Source: Bdellovibrionales bacterium (GTDB lineage Bacteria; Bdellovibrionota; Bdellovibrionia; Bdellovibrionales; UBA1609). From it: DNA of 44,767 bases. The stretch spans positions 1 through 44,767 of the forward strand of contig JACOND010000008.1 in NCBI GenBank assembly GCA_014323935.1. The letters run 5' to 3'. Numbering within the stretch: position 1 is the stretch's first letter; the number at the start of each line of letters is the position of its first letter. The position numbers and the translations under genes were made by a program. The notes under the pieces were generated by a model. The model did no database searches, was not told the DNA's origin, and saw nothing but the letters and a program-made list of their open reading frames with translations. Below are positions 1 to 7,895 of the stretch, in pieces.

Positions 1-1
1 A

Positions 2-500
2 GAAGAAAGAAATTCTATAAATTTTAAATTCTTAAATTCAAAGCAAATAAGCATTGTATCTAAGTCTAAAGACTTAATTCCTAAAGAAGATAAAAAAAAG
101 AAGTTGAATTTCTCTTTAGCTAGAAATACATCTTCAACGGAAGAAAAAAAACCAGAGGAGTCCTTTGTTTGAAAAGAAGATTTATTACCTCCTGATTTTT
201 ATAAGCCAAAAAGGACAAAAGAAGAACTTGAAACAAATTTTAAGATTCATTTTAAGAAATTAAATGACATTTGTGAAATAAAGGAGAAAAAAATAGAAAA
301 GCAAAGTTAAAAGAAAGAATCGAGGAGTTAAAAAACTATTTAAAAAGTTGTTTAAACGAAGACCCTTATGTGAATAGTGAAATATCTATTTTCAGATGTT
401 TCAGGTTTTTTTAGAGGACATAAATATAGACATTTTAGATTCTTTTGAGGTGTCTTATAAAAGTTTTTATAATTTAGGAGATGATACAAAAGTAGTATAA
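2..500 (+). pseudogene. Decayed coding sequence, family unknown
   Basis: The frame starting at base 2 is open except for an in-frame TGA at 170-172, then ends with TAA at 308-310. The apparent continuation (AKLKERIEELKNYL...) lies in the frame of base 301 and stops at a TAG near 412. A further continuation (FLEDINIDILDSFEVSYKS...) lies in another frame and ends with TAA at 498-500. Lysine- and glutamate-rich, amino-acid-like sequence that hops between frames indicates a gene broken by one nonsense mutation and at least two frameshifts. The 5' end lies outside the window. I do not recognise the family. Because TGA is the normal stop elsewhere here, I read it as a nonsense mutation and not recoding. 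Confidence 0.5.
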
Positions 501-573
501 TACTGAGTGGGCTAAGGTACTTTATAAGAGCAGAGAATGTTCTTAAAAATCTTATTTTTAAAAAAATTATATT

Positions 574-1950
574 GTGAATATTGCGTTAAGTTTTATTTTG
601 TTTTTTTCATTTTTAGCAGAGAGTTTTTTAGAAAAGGATTTTTTTGAAAAAAAGTGTACCTCAGAAGAAATAGCAAGAACAAACAAAAAATTTAAAACTT
701 CAGAAATAAATCTTTGTATGGAATGTCAAACTAAGATTCCTCATGAGTGTTTTTTAGCTATGGCAATTAGAGGAAATCGTATTTTTGAGGCTAAACAATA
801 TAAGTACTGTCAAAAAGAAGAGAGTACCTCTTTTAAATCAAACCAGAAATTTTGTATCAACAACAATTATATAACTGCTCTCCTTCAAGCCTTTAACGAT
901 ATGTCTTACTGTTTTCAATTTAATAAAGAAAAAAGAGAAGTTATGTTTCATCTTATGAACCATGAATCCGGTGCTATTTTAAATGTAATGAGTCCTACAG
1001 GAGCGAGCTGTTTAGGACAGATTACAGAGGATTATGTAAAAACTATTAACAAAATCATTAAAGATAGCAATTCTAAACATCATAATATTTGGCAAGAAGT
1101 TTCTAGCAGGTGTCCCGAAGTAGAAAATTTTAAAATTGAAGACTTAAATTCTATGAACTGTCAATCTATGTTAAATCCTCATAAATGCTTGATGTATACT
1201 TTTTTTGGTTTGCGAAAAAGTTATAAAAATATTGAAGAAAGGTTAAACTCCGAGCCTGGTTTTGAACCTAGACATATGGGAAATAGGGAATTTAAATCTT
1301 CAGACAGTTTTCCCTCTCAAGGAGATCTTGCTAAGGTTAAGTATGAAAATTTTCTTTCTCTTCTTCCTATAGATAGAAAAGAAATGTTAACAGTCAAAGG
1401 AAGGAATATAGATGGTAAAAAAATTAATTGGCTGATATGGGATGATTCAGAGATTTACCTTTGGTATAGGAAGATTGATTGGAGCGATGAGACTTTGGAA
1501 ATTCAAAAAGTTCCTCTTTTTGAAAGAGAAGAAGATATAAAAACAATGTTTGTTTACTGGTCTCATAATGGAGGACACTCCTTATCACGGGACTTTTTTA
1601 TTTTAAGTGTGAAAGACTTAAAACAAGAATTAGCAAAAATTTGCCATGAGGATTCTAAGGAATTTAGATGCAAGATGAGAAACCAAGTTCAAGAAGGACA
1701 AGGTCTTTCTAGTGTTTTAGCTCATGAATTTTTCCGTGAGGATATCTTTAAGAATTATCCTGGTAACAAAGCAAGAAAAAATGAAGTTGCTAACTATGTT
1801 TCAAAGATTATAGAGTCAGGAGATTTTATCTTTAATTTAGAATATGATTTAAGCGAAATCTTAAAGTCTAATGAGGAGGGTATTGAGAATTTTATTTTTC
1901 AATTTCAAAAAGATGTAAGTGAGTTTTGTCCTAAAAGAATAAATTTTTAA
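574..1950 (+). CDS. Secreted lysozyme/lytic transglycosylase-like protein
   Basis: 458 aa from a GTG start. Residues 1-16 are hydrophobic and resemble a signal peptide, so the protein is probably exported. Around residues 130-151 the sequence HESG...SPTGASCLGQIT matches the ES(G)...S.(A/T)GA.G..Qi signature of the SLT/goose-type lysozyme fold, with Glu131 as the likely catalytic acid. The flanking regions are rich in cysteine (for example Cys28, 48, 51, 59, 79 and 94), which suggests disulfides in the periplasm or outside the cell. The rest, about 300 residues, matches no family I know. Peptidoglycan cleavage is inferred from this motif alone. The gene stands by itself in an eroded region. 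A TATAAT at 496-501 could be the -10 element, but no convincing -35 is visible. Confidence 0.55.
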   Translation: MNIALSFILFFSFLAESFLEKDFFEKKCTSEEIARTNKKFKTSEINLCMECQTKIPHECFLAMAIRGNRIFEAKQYKYCQKEESTSFKSNQKFCINNNYITALLQAFNDMSYCFQFNKEKREVMFHLMNHESGAILNVMSPTGASCLGQITEDYVKTINKIIKDSNSKHHNIWQEVSSRCPEVENFKIEDLNSMNCQSMLNPHKCLMYTFFGLRKSYKNIEERLNSEPGFEPRHMGNREFKSSDSFPSQGDLAKVKYENFLSLLPIDRKEMLTVKGRNIDGKKINWLIWDDSEIYLWYRKIDWSDETLEIQKVPLFEREEDIKTMFVYWSHNGGHSLSRDFFILSVKDLKQELAKICHEDSKEFRCKMRNQVQEGQGLSSVLAHEFFREDIFKNYPGNKARKNEVANYVSKIIESGDFIFNLEYDLSEILKSNEEGIENFIFQFQKDVSEFCPKRINF

Positions 1951-2019
1951 AGAATAGAGATGAATTGTTTTTTTATGAGACATTGCTTTTTTTTGGATTA
2001 TACGTTTGTAGCATGAAGT

Positions 2020-2246
2020 TCCGTAGATGGATAGGATATTGTATAGTGGTAAGGAAAATGTAGTAATGCAAAACGACTTTAAAAGCTTAAGCATTTGAAA
2101 TGTTTTTTAGAAGATTTAAAAAAGTTTCCAATTCGTATTCCTTAAGGAAAAGAGGATTTATGGGAGCAGTGGCTTACTTGAGGTCAATAGAGGTCAGTGT
2201 CTATGCTGAAAGGAAGGGCTTGCATAATCAACAAGAAGAAAGCTTC
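2020..2246 (+). pseudogene. Relic of a PD-(D/E)XK nuclease-like paralogue
   Basis: This stretch aligns at the DNA level with the middle and end of the intact gene at 2434-2973. Shared blocks include TTTTTTAGAAGATTTAAAAA followed by AGTTTCCA, and a GGAGC(A/T)GTGGCTTA segment. The relic has several frameshifts and stops. It is a decayed tandem copy just upstream of the surviving gene. The remaining bases 1951-2019 and 2247-2400 show no recognisable feature. Confidence 0.7.
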
Positions 2247-2433
2247 TTAATTTTTTATCATTTATAAAATAACTCACTAAGTCAGACTCAACAGCCGGAT
2301 ACCGAACAAAAGCAACTGTGAGTCTTACAAAAAACCATTGAAACTCTTTACTTATTAAAATATCTAAAAGCTCTTTTTTTATAGATTTTTTTAATTGTTT
2401 GTAGTATTATAATTTTTAAAGTAAGGAGATTTT

Positions 2434-2973
2434 ATGTCAGTTTCACCACAAGCCCAAGAAATTTGGGATCTTATCAAAGAGAATCAAAAAGGTTTGAAAG
2501 AACTCCGTGAAAGCCAAAGAGAAACAAATGAGGGTTTAAAACAGGCGAGAGCTCTTTTTGAGACCCAATGGGGTAAGCTTATGGAAAGTCTTGTTGAAGG
2601 GGATCTTATAAAAATTCTTAATGAACAGGGGATTGAAGTTATAAACACCCACACTAATGTCAAACACAGAAGTGAAAAGGATGGATATGAATATGACATT
2701 CTGGCAGTTAATGGTAAGGAAGTTGTCGTTGTGGAAGTAAAAACAACTTTAAGGGTTAAGCATGTGAAGTATTTTTTAGAAGATTTAAAAAAGTTTCCAG
2801 TTCGTCTTCATCATTTTAAGGATTTTATTATTTATGGAGCTGTGGCTTATTTAAGAGCAGAGGAAGAGGCGATGAGATATTCTGAAAAGCAAGGTTTATT
2901 TGTTATAAGAGCGACGGGTAGTAGTGCGAGTTTAGTCAACAAGAAGGGTTTTAAACCAAAAGTTTTTTCTTAA
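2434..2973 (+). CDS. PD-(D/E)XK nuclease-like protein (DUF3782-type)
   Basis: 179 aa. Residues about 12-48 form a charged, heptad-like helix predicted to be coiled coil. After that, YEYDILAVNGKEVVVVEVKTT supplies the D-(x)n-E-x-K core of the PD-(D/E)XK fold, with Asp88, Glu101 and Lys103. This layout, a short coiled coil followed by a minimal nuclease fold, is typical of the DUF3782/DUF3782-like proteins common in cyanobacteria and other bacteria, whose cellular role is not established. The AAGGAG at 2423-2428 lies 5 nt before the ATG and fixes the start. A TATAAT at 2408-2413 may be a -10 box. A decayed paralogue lies immediately upstream, suggesting duplication and loss. Nuclease activity is inferred, not shown. 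Confidence 0.7.
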   Translation: MSVSPQAQEIWDLIKENQKGLKELRESQRETNEGLKQARALFETQWGKLMESLVEGDLIKILNEQGIEVINTHTNVKHRSEKDGYEYDILAVNGKEVVVVEVKTTLRVKHVKYFLEDLKKFPVRLHHFKDFIIYGAVAYLRAEEEAMRYSEKQGLFVIRATGSSASLVNKKGFKPKVFS

Positions 2974-3059
2974 TTTTTTACAAGATTGTAATTTAAAAAA
3001 AATTACCTTCAACAAGAAGATTATCTATTAAGTTATATAAAAAAAACAGGAGAGTTTGA

Positions 3060-3926
3060 ATTCAAGAATCGCATTCTAAAAAATTATCCTTACTTATTTG
3101 TTGTAAAGGCATTTTGTCTATATTAAAACTTCATTTGCAAGCCTTAAAAAAACAAAATTTAGTACCTGATTTATGGGAAGTTATTTTTGTTTTTAAAGCC
3201 GAACAAAATAGTAAGTTTTTTTTAGACAGTCAAAGCTTGATTAAAAGATTTTTTCCTAAAGCTCAAATTTTATCTTTATCTTTAAATACACCTATTTATC
3301 AAATGAGAAATCTGGGTTTTAGCTGTGCTAGCAGTCCTTTGCTTTATTTTTTAGATGAAGATGTTATATTAGAGAGAGTGGAACATTTGCAAAATGTAAT
3401 GACTCTTCATGAAAAACATCCCTCTATTCATGTGATAGGAGGTTCTTATCTCAGTCATCCTGAAAGTAGTTTTTTTGGACATTGTTATAATTGGCTTGTT
3501 CGAATTTGGATGAAAAAATATCAAATGTCTAGGAATCAAGATTTTGTTCCCGCTGGTAATTTATCTGTTAAATTAGATAAAAAATTCTCAGCTCTTTTTT
3601 TTAGTCCTAATTCTTCTGGCTTTGGTTCAGAAGAGATTTTTTTTTTAAAAAAACTGCATGAAGAAGGTTTTTCTTCTCTTTGGATCAAAGATATAGATGC
3701 TTTTCATTTAGCAAAACATAGTTTTTTAGACTTTATAAAAAGAGCTTGGCTTCAAGGTAAAAACCTATCTTTAAAGAAATGGTTTTCTTATAAGAATTTC
3801 AAGATTTTTTTCTCACAAAAAGGTTCTTTTTTATTAAAGACAAGTGCCTTATTTTATCTTTTATTTGTTCGTTTGAGTGCTTTAAACTCTAAGTTGAAAA
3901 ATATCTTTCTTCAAAAGTTGATTTGA
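3060..3926 (+). CDS. Family 2 glycosyltransferase (start uncertain)
   Basis: GT2-type enzyme that would transfer a sugar from a nucleotide-sugar donor. The first conventional start is TTG at 3114 (270 aa), but the family's typical N-terminal strand (SKKLSLLICCKG...) is encoded in frame upstream of it, back to 3060, just after an in-frame TGA. In the 3114 numbering, Asp81-Glu82-Asp83 is the DxD metal/donor motif, and SGFGSEEIFFLKKL near residues 165-180 is the acceptor-side ED motif. AGGAGAG at 3048-3054 lies about 7 nt before an ATT codon at 3060. Either ATT is used as the start, or a TTG at 3056 was separated from the frame by a one-base slip in the A-run near 3080. The gene stands alone between the nuclease gene and rpmI, so its pathway cannot be read from context. 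Confidence 0.75.
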   Translation: MQESHSKKLSLLICCKGILSILKLHLQALKKQNLVPDLWEVIFVFKAEQNSKFFLDSQSLIKRFFPKAQILSLSLNTPIYQMRNLGFSCASSPLLYFLDEDVILERVEHLQNVMTLHEKHPSIHVIGGSYLSHPESSFFGHCYNWLVRIWMKKYQMSRNQDFVPAGNLSVKLDKKFSALFFSPNSSGFGSEEIFFLKKLHEEGFSSLWIKDIDAFHLAKHSFLDFIKRAWLQGKNLSLKKWFSYKNFKIFFSQKGSFLLKTSALFYLLFVRLSALNSKLKNIFLQKLI

Positions 3927-3999
3927 TAGGATATGTAAAATTTTAAAAGTCAGGGATTTTAAGTCATATAAAAGCTTTAAAAGCTCTTTTGAAAAGAGT

Positions 4000-4028
4000 T
4001 TGACAAAGAGCTTCTTTTTCATTATAGA
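4000..4028 (+). promoter_or_regulatory. Sigma-70-type promoter for rpmI-rplT
   Basis: TTGACA at 4000-4005, a 17-base spacer, then TATAGA at 4023-4028, 22 bases before the rpmI start. This matches the housekeeping consensus almost perfectly and explains independent expression of rpmI-rplT without infC. A short 6-bp hairpin (CTCTTT/AAAGAG) lies just upstream near 3985-3999. Confidence 0.8.
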
Positions 4029-4049
4029 CTCTCTTTTAACAGGTTAATT

Positions 4050-4250
4050 ATGGCAAATAAGTCAAAAACTCATAAAGGGGCTTCAAAACGTTTTCGTTTA
4101 ACAGGGAAGGGCTTGTTAAAAAGAAAAAAGAAAGGTTTGCGACATATTTTATCTAACAAATCTTCTAAAAGAAAGAGACATTTAGGAAAGAAGACTTATG
4201 TTCACTCTTTTGATGCTAGGGGAGTAGAAAAACAGTTAAGTCTTCGATAA
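4050..4250 (+). CDS. rpmI: Ribosomal protein bL35
   Basis: 66 aa, the normal length for L35, a small basic protein of the 50S subunit. The N-terminus MANKSKTHKGASKRF is the family signature (K.KThkgaaKRFk.TgtGk.k). The body is highly basic, ending in the usual HILSNKSSKRKRHL block. It is followed 13 nt later by rplT, the conserved pairing. The usual first member of this operon, infC, is absent: a glycosyltransferase gene and a near-consensus promoter lie upstream instead. The ATG is preceded by a weak AGG at 4041-4043. Confidence 0.97.
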   Translation: MANKSKTHKGASKRFRLTGKGLLKRKKKGLRHILSNKSSKRKRHLGKKTYVHSFDARGVEKQLSLR

Positions 4251-4263
4251 AGAGGGGTTAAAA

Positions 4264-4608
4264 ATGCGTGTAAAAAGAGGTTTTAAAGCTAGAAGATTTA
4301 GAAAAAAGATTTTAAAAAGAGCAAAAGGTTTTTATTCTGCAAATAGCCGTTGTTTTTCAGTTGCTATTGAAAAAAGTGACCGAGCTTTAGCTTTTCAATA
4401 CAAAGATCGAAGAACTCAAAAAAGAAATCGACGTCGCCTTTGGATTCAAAGAATCAATGCTGGGGCAAGGTTAAACAAAAGTTCTTACTCGAAGTTAATA
4501 CAGGCTCTGAGTAAAAAGAATATCACTATAGATAGAAAAATCTTGGCTGATTTAGCCGTGAGGGAGCCTAAGGTTTTCTCTCAGTTTGTAAGTCAAGTTC
4601 TTCAATAA
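4264..4608 (+). CDS. rplT: Ribosomal protein bL20
   Basis: 114 aa, close to the usual 117-118 residues. L20 binds 23S rRNA and is needed early in 50S assembly. The basic N-terminal helix (MRVKRGFKARRFRKKILKRA) leads into the conserved AKGF...S.R.F..A...V..A..YA/QYKDRR..KR..R.LWI.RINA core, with KDRRTQKRNRRRLWIQRINA clearly present near residues 47-66. The N-terminal signature normally reads (V/R)KRG..ARRRHKK; here a few histidine/arginine positions differ, which is minor. AGAGGGG at 4251-4257 precedes the ATG at good distance. It is co-transcribed with rpmI. L20 represses its own operon in other bacteria, but I cannot identify an operator here. Confidence 0.97.
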   Translation: MRVKRGFKARRFRKKILKRAKGFYSANSRCFSVAIEKSDRALAFQYKDRRTQKRNRRRLWIQRINAGARLNKSSYSKLIQALSKKNITIDRKILADLAVREPKVFSQFVSQVLQ

Positions 4609-4631
4609 GAAAATGTTTTTTTAGGTGATGA

Positions 4632-5663
4632 GTGGATTCTAGTTTTGAAGATAGAAAAAAAAAACATTTTTTTAGCTCTCTTAAATCTCAATCTCAATCC
4701 TCTGGTCATGCTGGTTTTGATAAGATACAACTGATTCATTCCTGTTTACCAGAATTAGATATAACTCAAGTTTCTATTGACCAAAAATGGGGGAATTTGC
4801 ATTTAAAAACTCCTTTTTTTGTAAGTTCTATGACAGGGGCTTGGTCTGAGTCCTTAGCCTTTAATTTAAAATTAGCAAAAGCTTGTGAGAAAAGATCTTG
4901 GATGATGGGAGTTGGTTCACAAAGAGCTCAGCTTCAAAACTTAGAGAAAGCAAAAGAATGGGAAAGTATTAGAAAAGCTTGTCCTCATGTTATTTTACTA
5001 GGGAATTTAGGTCTTTCTCAATTAAAAGAAACTTCTCGTCAAGGAATTTTATCTTTAATAGAAAGTTTAAAAGCTCAGGGGATGATTATTCACTTAAATC
5101 CTCTTCAAGAGGCTTTACAAAAAGAAGGAACAGCTTATTTTAAGGGAGGATTTAAAGCTTTAAAGAATTTGGTTCAGTACTCTCCTGTACCTGTTATTGT
5201 TAAGGAAACAGGTTGTGGTTTTTCAAGAGAAGTCTTAGATCGTCTTACGGGAATAGGCTTATCTGTTGTGGACTTAAGTGGGATGGGAGGAACTCATTGG
5301 GGACGAATTGAAGGGGGTTTTTATAAAGGAGAAGAATCTTTTTTTGGAATTGGAGAAAGTTTTTCTAACTGGGGGATTTCAACCTGTCAGTCTTTAATTT
5401 ACAGTCAGGAAAAAACAAGAGATTATGACATTTGGGCTTCAGGAGGTTTAAGAACAGGTGTAGAAGCCTGTAAAGCTTTAGCTATGGGAGCTAAGTTTGT
5501 AGGTTTCGGGCATATTATACTCAAAGCTTTAAATCAAAGTGAGAAAGATTTAGATCATCTTATGTCTCGAATCGAGTATGAATTAAAAGTTAGCTTGTTT
5601 TGCACAGGGTCTTCTTGTATTGAACATTTGCAAAGGAAAAAAAAATGGCAGAAGGTTTTTTAA
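4632..5663 (+). CDS. fni: Type 2 isopentenyl-diphosphate delta-isomerase (FMN-dependent)
   Basis: 343 aa from GTG. The enzyme interconverts isopentenyl and dimethylallyl diphosphate in the cytoplasm using reduced FMN and Mg2+. Family marks are the early FDKIQLIHSCLPE segment, SSMTGAW at about 65-71 (usually MTGG), MGVGSQRAQL, GNLGLSQL, HLNPLQEALQKEG near 155-170, VIVKETGCGFS, VDLSGMGGTHW, and the FMN-phosphate-binding ASGGLRTGVEACKALAMGA segment. The protein is shorter at the N-terminus than many homologues, but no motif is missing. Its last 19 bases overlap the HMG-CoA reductase gene, so the two are translationally coupled and both serve isoprenoid synthesis from mevalonate. An ATG at 4628 is out of frame and hits a stop at once, so GTG 4632 is the start. 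Confidence 0.93.
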   Translation: MDSSFEDRKKKHFFSSLKSQSQSSGHAGFDKIQLIHSCLPELDITQVSIDQKWGNLHLKTPFFVSSMTGAWSESLAFNLKLAKACEKRSWMMGVGSQRAQLQNLEKAKEWESIRKACPHVILLGNLGLSQLKETSRQGILSLIESLKAQGMIIHLNPLQEALQKEGTAYFKGGFKALKNLVQYSPVPVIVKETGCGFSREVLDRLTGIGLSVVDLSGMGGTHWGRIEGGFYKGEESFFGIGESFSNWGISTCQSLIYSQEKTRDYDIWASGGLRTGVEACKALAMGAKFVGFGHIILKALNQSEKDLDHLMSRIEYELKVSLFCTGSSCIEHLQRKKKWQKVF

Positions 5664-6970
5664 AACAATTTGAAGGTTTTTCAAAATTAAAATTTAATCA
5701 GAGATTAGAAAAGTTAAAAGAACTTAAATATTTATCTCAAAAAGATATAAATTATCTTAAATTAGGTTCTGTTTCTAAAAATGAAAAGAAAAGATCTGAT
5801 TTAGTACAGTGTTTCATTGAAAATGCTTTAGGTTATTTTCCTTTGCCTTTAGGAGTAGCTACTAATTTTATTATAAATAATAAACCCTATCTTATTCCTA
5901 TGGCTGTGGAGGAAACTTCTATTATTGCAGCAGCTAGTAAAACCGCACGTTGGGTCTGTGAAAATGGTTTTATTGTAACTGAAGTGCTGAATTCACATTC
6001 CATTGGTCAAGTGCAAATTCCAAAAGTGAAAAATTATTCTAAATTAAAAAAAGCTATAGAAGAAAATTTTGAAGAATGGAAAGATAAAATCAATAAAAAA
6101 GTTTTATTTTCTATGTTTCAAAGAGGAGGAGGTTTAAAATCTTATCAGTTGAGAAAACTTCAAAGATCGGATGGAAATTGTATGGCTGTTTTACATCTTT
6201 TTATTGAGACTTGTGAGGCTATGGGTGCAAATATTATCAATCAAACTTGTGAGTATTTAAAAAAACCTCTTGAGCAAGTTAGCAAAGAAACCGTAGGGCT
6301 TTGTATTCTTTCTAATTTAGCCGATCGAAGAATGGTTAAAGCTCGCATTGTATTAAAAAATCAAGACTCTAAGTTGATTCAAAAAATAGAGTCAGCTTCT
6401 TTATTTGCAGAAATAGATCCTTACCGAGCTACTACAAGTAATAAGGGAGTTTTAAATGGAATAGATGCTTTATTAATTGCAACGGGAAATGATTGGAGAG
6501 CTGTTGAAGCAGGGCTTCATGCCTATGCGACTAAGACAGGTTCTTATAGCTCTTTAACAAAATGGAGAGTTCATAAAAAAGAATTGCATGGAGAAATGAA
6601 AGGACCTTTTATGTTGGGAACTGTAGGGGGAGTGACAGATATTCATCCTAGCTCTAAACTTTGTTTAAAAATTTTATCTTATCCTAGATCTCAAGAGTTA
6701 GCAGAGATTTGTTGTGCTTTAGGTTTAGTTCAAAATTTAGGAGCTTTAAAAGCTTTGGTGACAGAAGGAATTATTGAAGGTCATATGCGATTACATATAA
6801 AAAATATGGTTTTAAAAACAGATGTTAAAAATGAAACAGAGCAAAAACAATTAGAAAGGGAAATAGTTAAAACTTTAAAAAAAAACAAGAGGATTACCCT
6901 AAGTCAAGCCACTTCAATTTTAAAAAAACTTAGGAAAAAAAGAAAATACATAAATTTTCATAATACTTAG
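5645..6970 (+). CDS. mvaA: Class II hydroxymethylglutaryl-CoA reductase
   Basis: 441 aa. The enzyme reduces HMG-CoA to mevalonate, or runs in reverse in mevalonate degraders. The sequence is class II: ENALGYFPLPLGVATNF (60-75), MAVEETSIIAA with the catalytic Glu at 89/90, EAMGANIINQ (191-200), DPYRATTSNKG with Lys267, ATGNDWRAVEAG with Asp283, GTVGGVTDIHPSSKL, and EGHMRLH with His380. Lys267 and Asp283 even keep the numbering of the Pseudomonas mevalonii enzyme. No N-terminal membrane region is present. It overlaps fni, which argues for a biosynthetic role, since the isomerase lies downstream in isoprenoid synthesis. Mevalonate kinases and HMG-CoA synthase are not in this window. Cofactor preference (NADH or NADPH) cannot be judged. 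Confidence 0.95.
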   Translation: MAEGFLKQFEGFSKLKFNQRLEKLKELKYLSQKDINYLKLGSVSKNEKKRSDLVQCFIENALGYFPLPLGVATNFIINNKPYLIPMAVEETSIIAAASKTARWVCENGFIVTEVLNSHSIGQVQIPKVKNYSKLKKAIEENFEEWKDKINKKVLFSMFQRGGGLKSYQLRKLQRSDGNCMAVLHLFIETCEAMGANIINQTCEYLKKPLEQVSKETVGLCILSNLADRRMVKARIVLKNQDSKLIQKIESASLFAEIDPYRATTSNKGVLNGIDALLIATGNDWRAVEAGLHAYATKTGSYSSLTKWRVHKKELHGEMKGPFMLGTVGGVTDIHPSSKLCLKILSYPRSQELAEICCALGLVQNLGALKALVTEGIIEGHMRLHIKNMVLKTDVKNETEQKQLEREIVKTLKKNKRITLSQATSILKKLRKKRKYINFHNT

Positions 6971-7164
6971 TATAAGTTAAAATAATTTTTTTTATTTAGG
7001 AAATTGTAGTAGAATGTGTCATTTGTTTTTTTAAACAACTTAAGAATTTTTTTTATTAAAAAAATTGAGCAACTTCTATTTTTAAGTAAATTTTATTTGA
7101 CTTTCTCTAGATTTAATTCAACTCTTAAATTAACATTTTTTAATACAACAAAACGAGTTTTTAA

Positions 7165-7830
7165 TTGATTAGTGAAGTTATTTTAGCTTTCGAAAAAGGT
7201 GGCTTATGGATGTGGGCTATTTTGTTTTTTCAAATCCTTTCTCTTCTTATTATCTTAGAGAGAACATGGTTTCTTTATTTTAGAAGAAAGTTAGATCAAA
7301 TTCAATATTCTGAAAAGTTTTCTGAGTTAATTTGTAAAGGTCAACTTGTAGATGTGATAAAGCAAACAAAAGAAGACTTATACATAGAACCCGTCGCTCC
7401 AGCTATTCATTCCGCTTGTCAAACAGCTTTAGATTGTGGAGGTCGTGAAGAGATACAAGATAAGATGGATGAAAGTCTTATGGGAGAAATGAATGTTTTA
7501 GAAAAAAGGACTCACTTTTTATTAATGCTAGGTAATGTAGGGACTTTGACAGGTCTTTTAGGCACAATTATAGGAATGATTAAAGCTTTTTCAGCTGTTA
7601 CTTACGCTAATCCTGCAGAGAAAGCAACTTTACTGTCTTCAGGGGTTTCAGAAGCTATGAATACAACAGCTTATGGACTTATTATGGCAATACCTGCTCT
7701 TTTTATGTTTGCTGTGTTAAGTAATCGATCTCAGGTTCTTCAAGAAGACTTAACAGAAGCTTCTTTAAGAATTTTTAACTTATTAAGTTATAATTATCAA
7801 ACTTTATGGGAAAAAAAGCTAAGACAATAG
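7165..7830 (+). CDS. TolQ/ExbB/AglR-like proton-channel subunit
   Basis: 221 aa from a TTG start. It is a MotA/TolQ/ExbB family inner-membrane protein with three predicted transmembrane segments, at about 13-33, 118-142 and 163-187. The last two carry the family signature GTIIGMIKAFSAV...EAMNTTAYGLIMAIPALF, with the conserved Thr/Gly-rich pore helix. Such proteins form a pentamer around two ExbD-type helices and convert proton flow into mechanical work. It is the first gene of a run that ends with the VWA lipoprotein, and the following exported, TPR and TonB-like genes match the Agl-Glt gliding machinery better than the Tol or Ton systems: no tolA, tolB, pal or TonB receptor lies nearby. The start is supported by the N-terminal match; no strong Shine-Dalgarno is visible. 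I assign it as AglR-like by context. Confidence 0.88.
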   Translation: MISEVILAFEKGGLWMWAILFFQILSLLIILERTWFLYFRRKLDQIQYSEKFSELICKGQLVDVIKQTKEDLYIEPVAPAIHSACQTALDCGGREEIQDKMDESLMGEMNVLEKRTHFLLMLGNVGTLTGLLGTIIGMIKAFSAVTYANPAEKATLLSSGVSEAMNTTAYGLIMAIPALFMFAVLSNRSQVLQEDLTEASLRIFNLLSYNYQTLWEKKLRQ

Positions 7831-7895
7831 TGGAGAAAGAATTTTTTACAACTTATGTGAAAAAATGTTTTTTTTAAAATTATTAAGGGTTATTT

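Noticed and set aside
170..172. In-frame TGA as possible recoding or TGA-as-Trp code
   Set aside because: TGA ends many intact genes here (for example at 12169, 16277 and 16939), Trp is encoded by TGG, and the same ORF has further frameshifts.
3985..3999. Hairpin before rpmI as terminator or L20 leader element
   Set aside because: The stem is only 6 bp with no T-run, and it lies upstream of the -35, so it is not in the rpmI transcript.
7097..7102. TTGACT as -35 for the ExbB-like operon
   Set aside because: No -10-like hexamer occurs at 16-18 bases from it.
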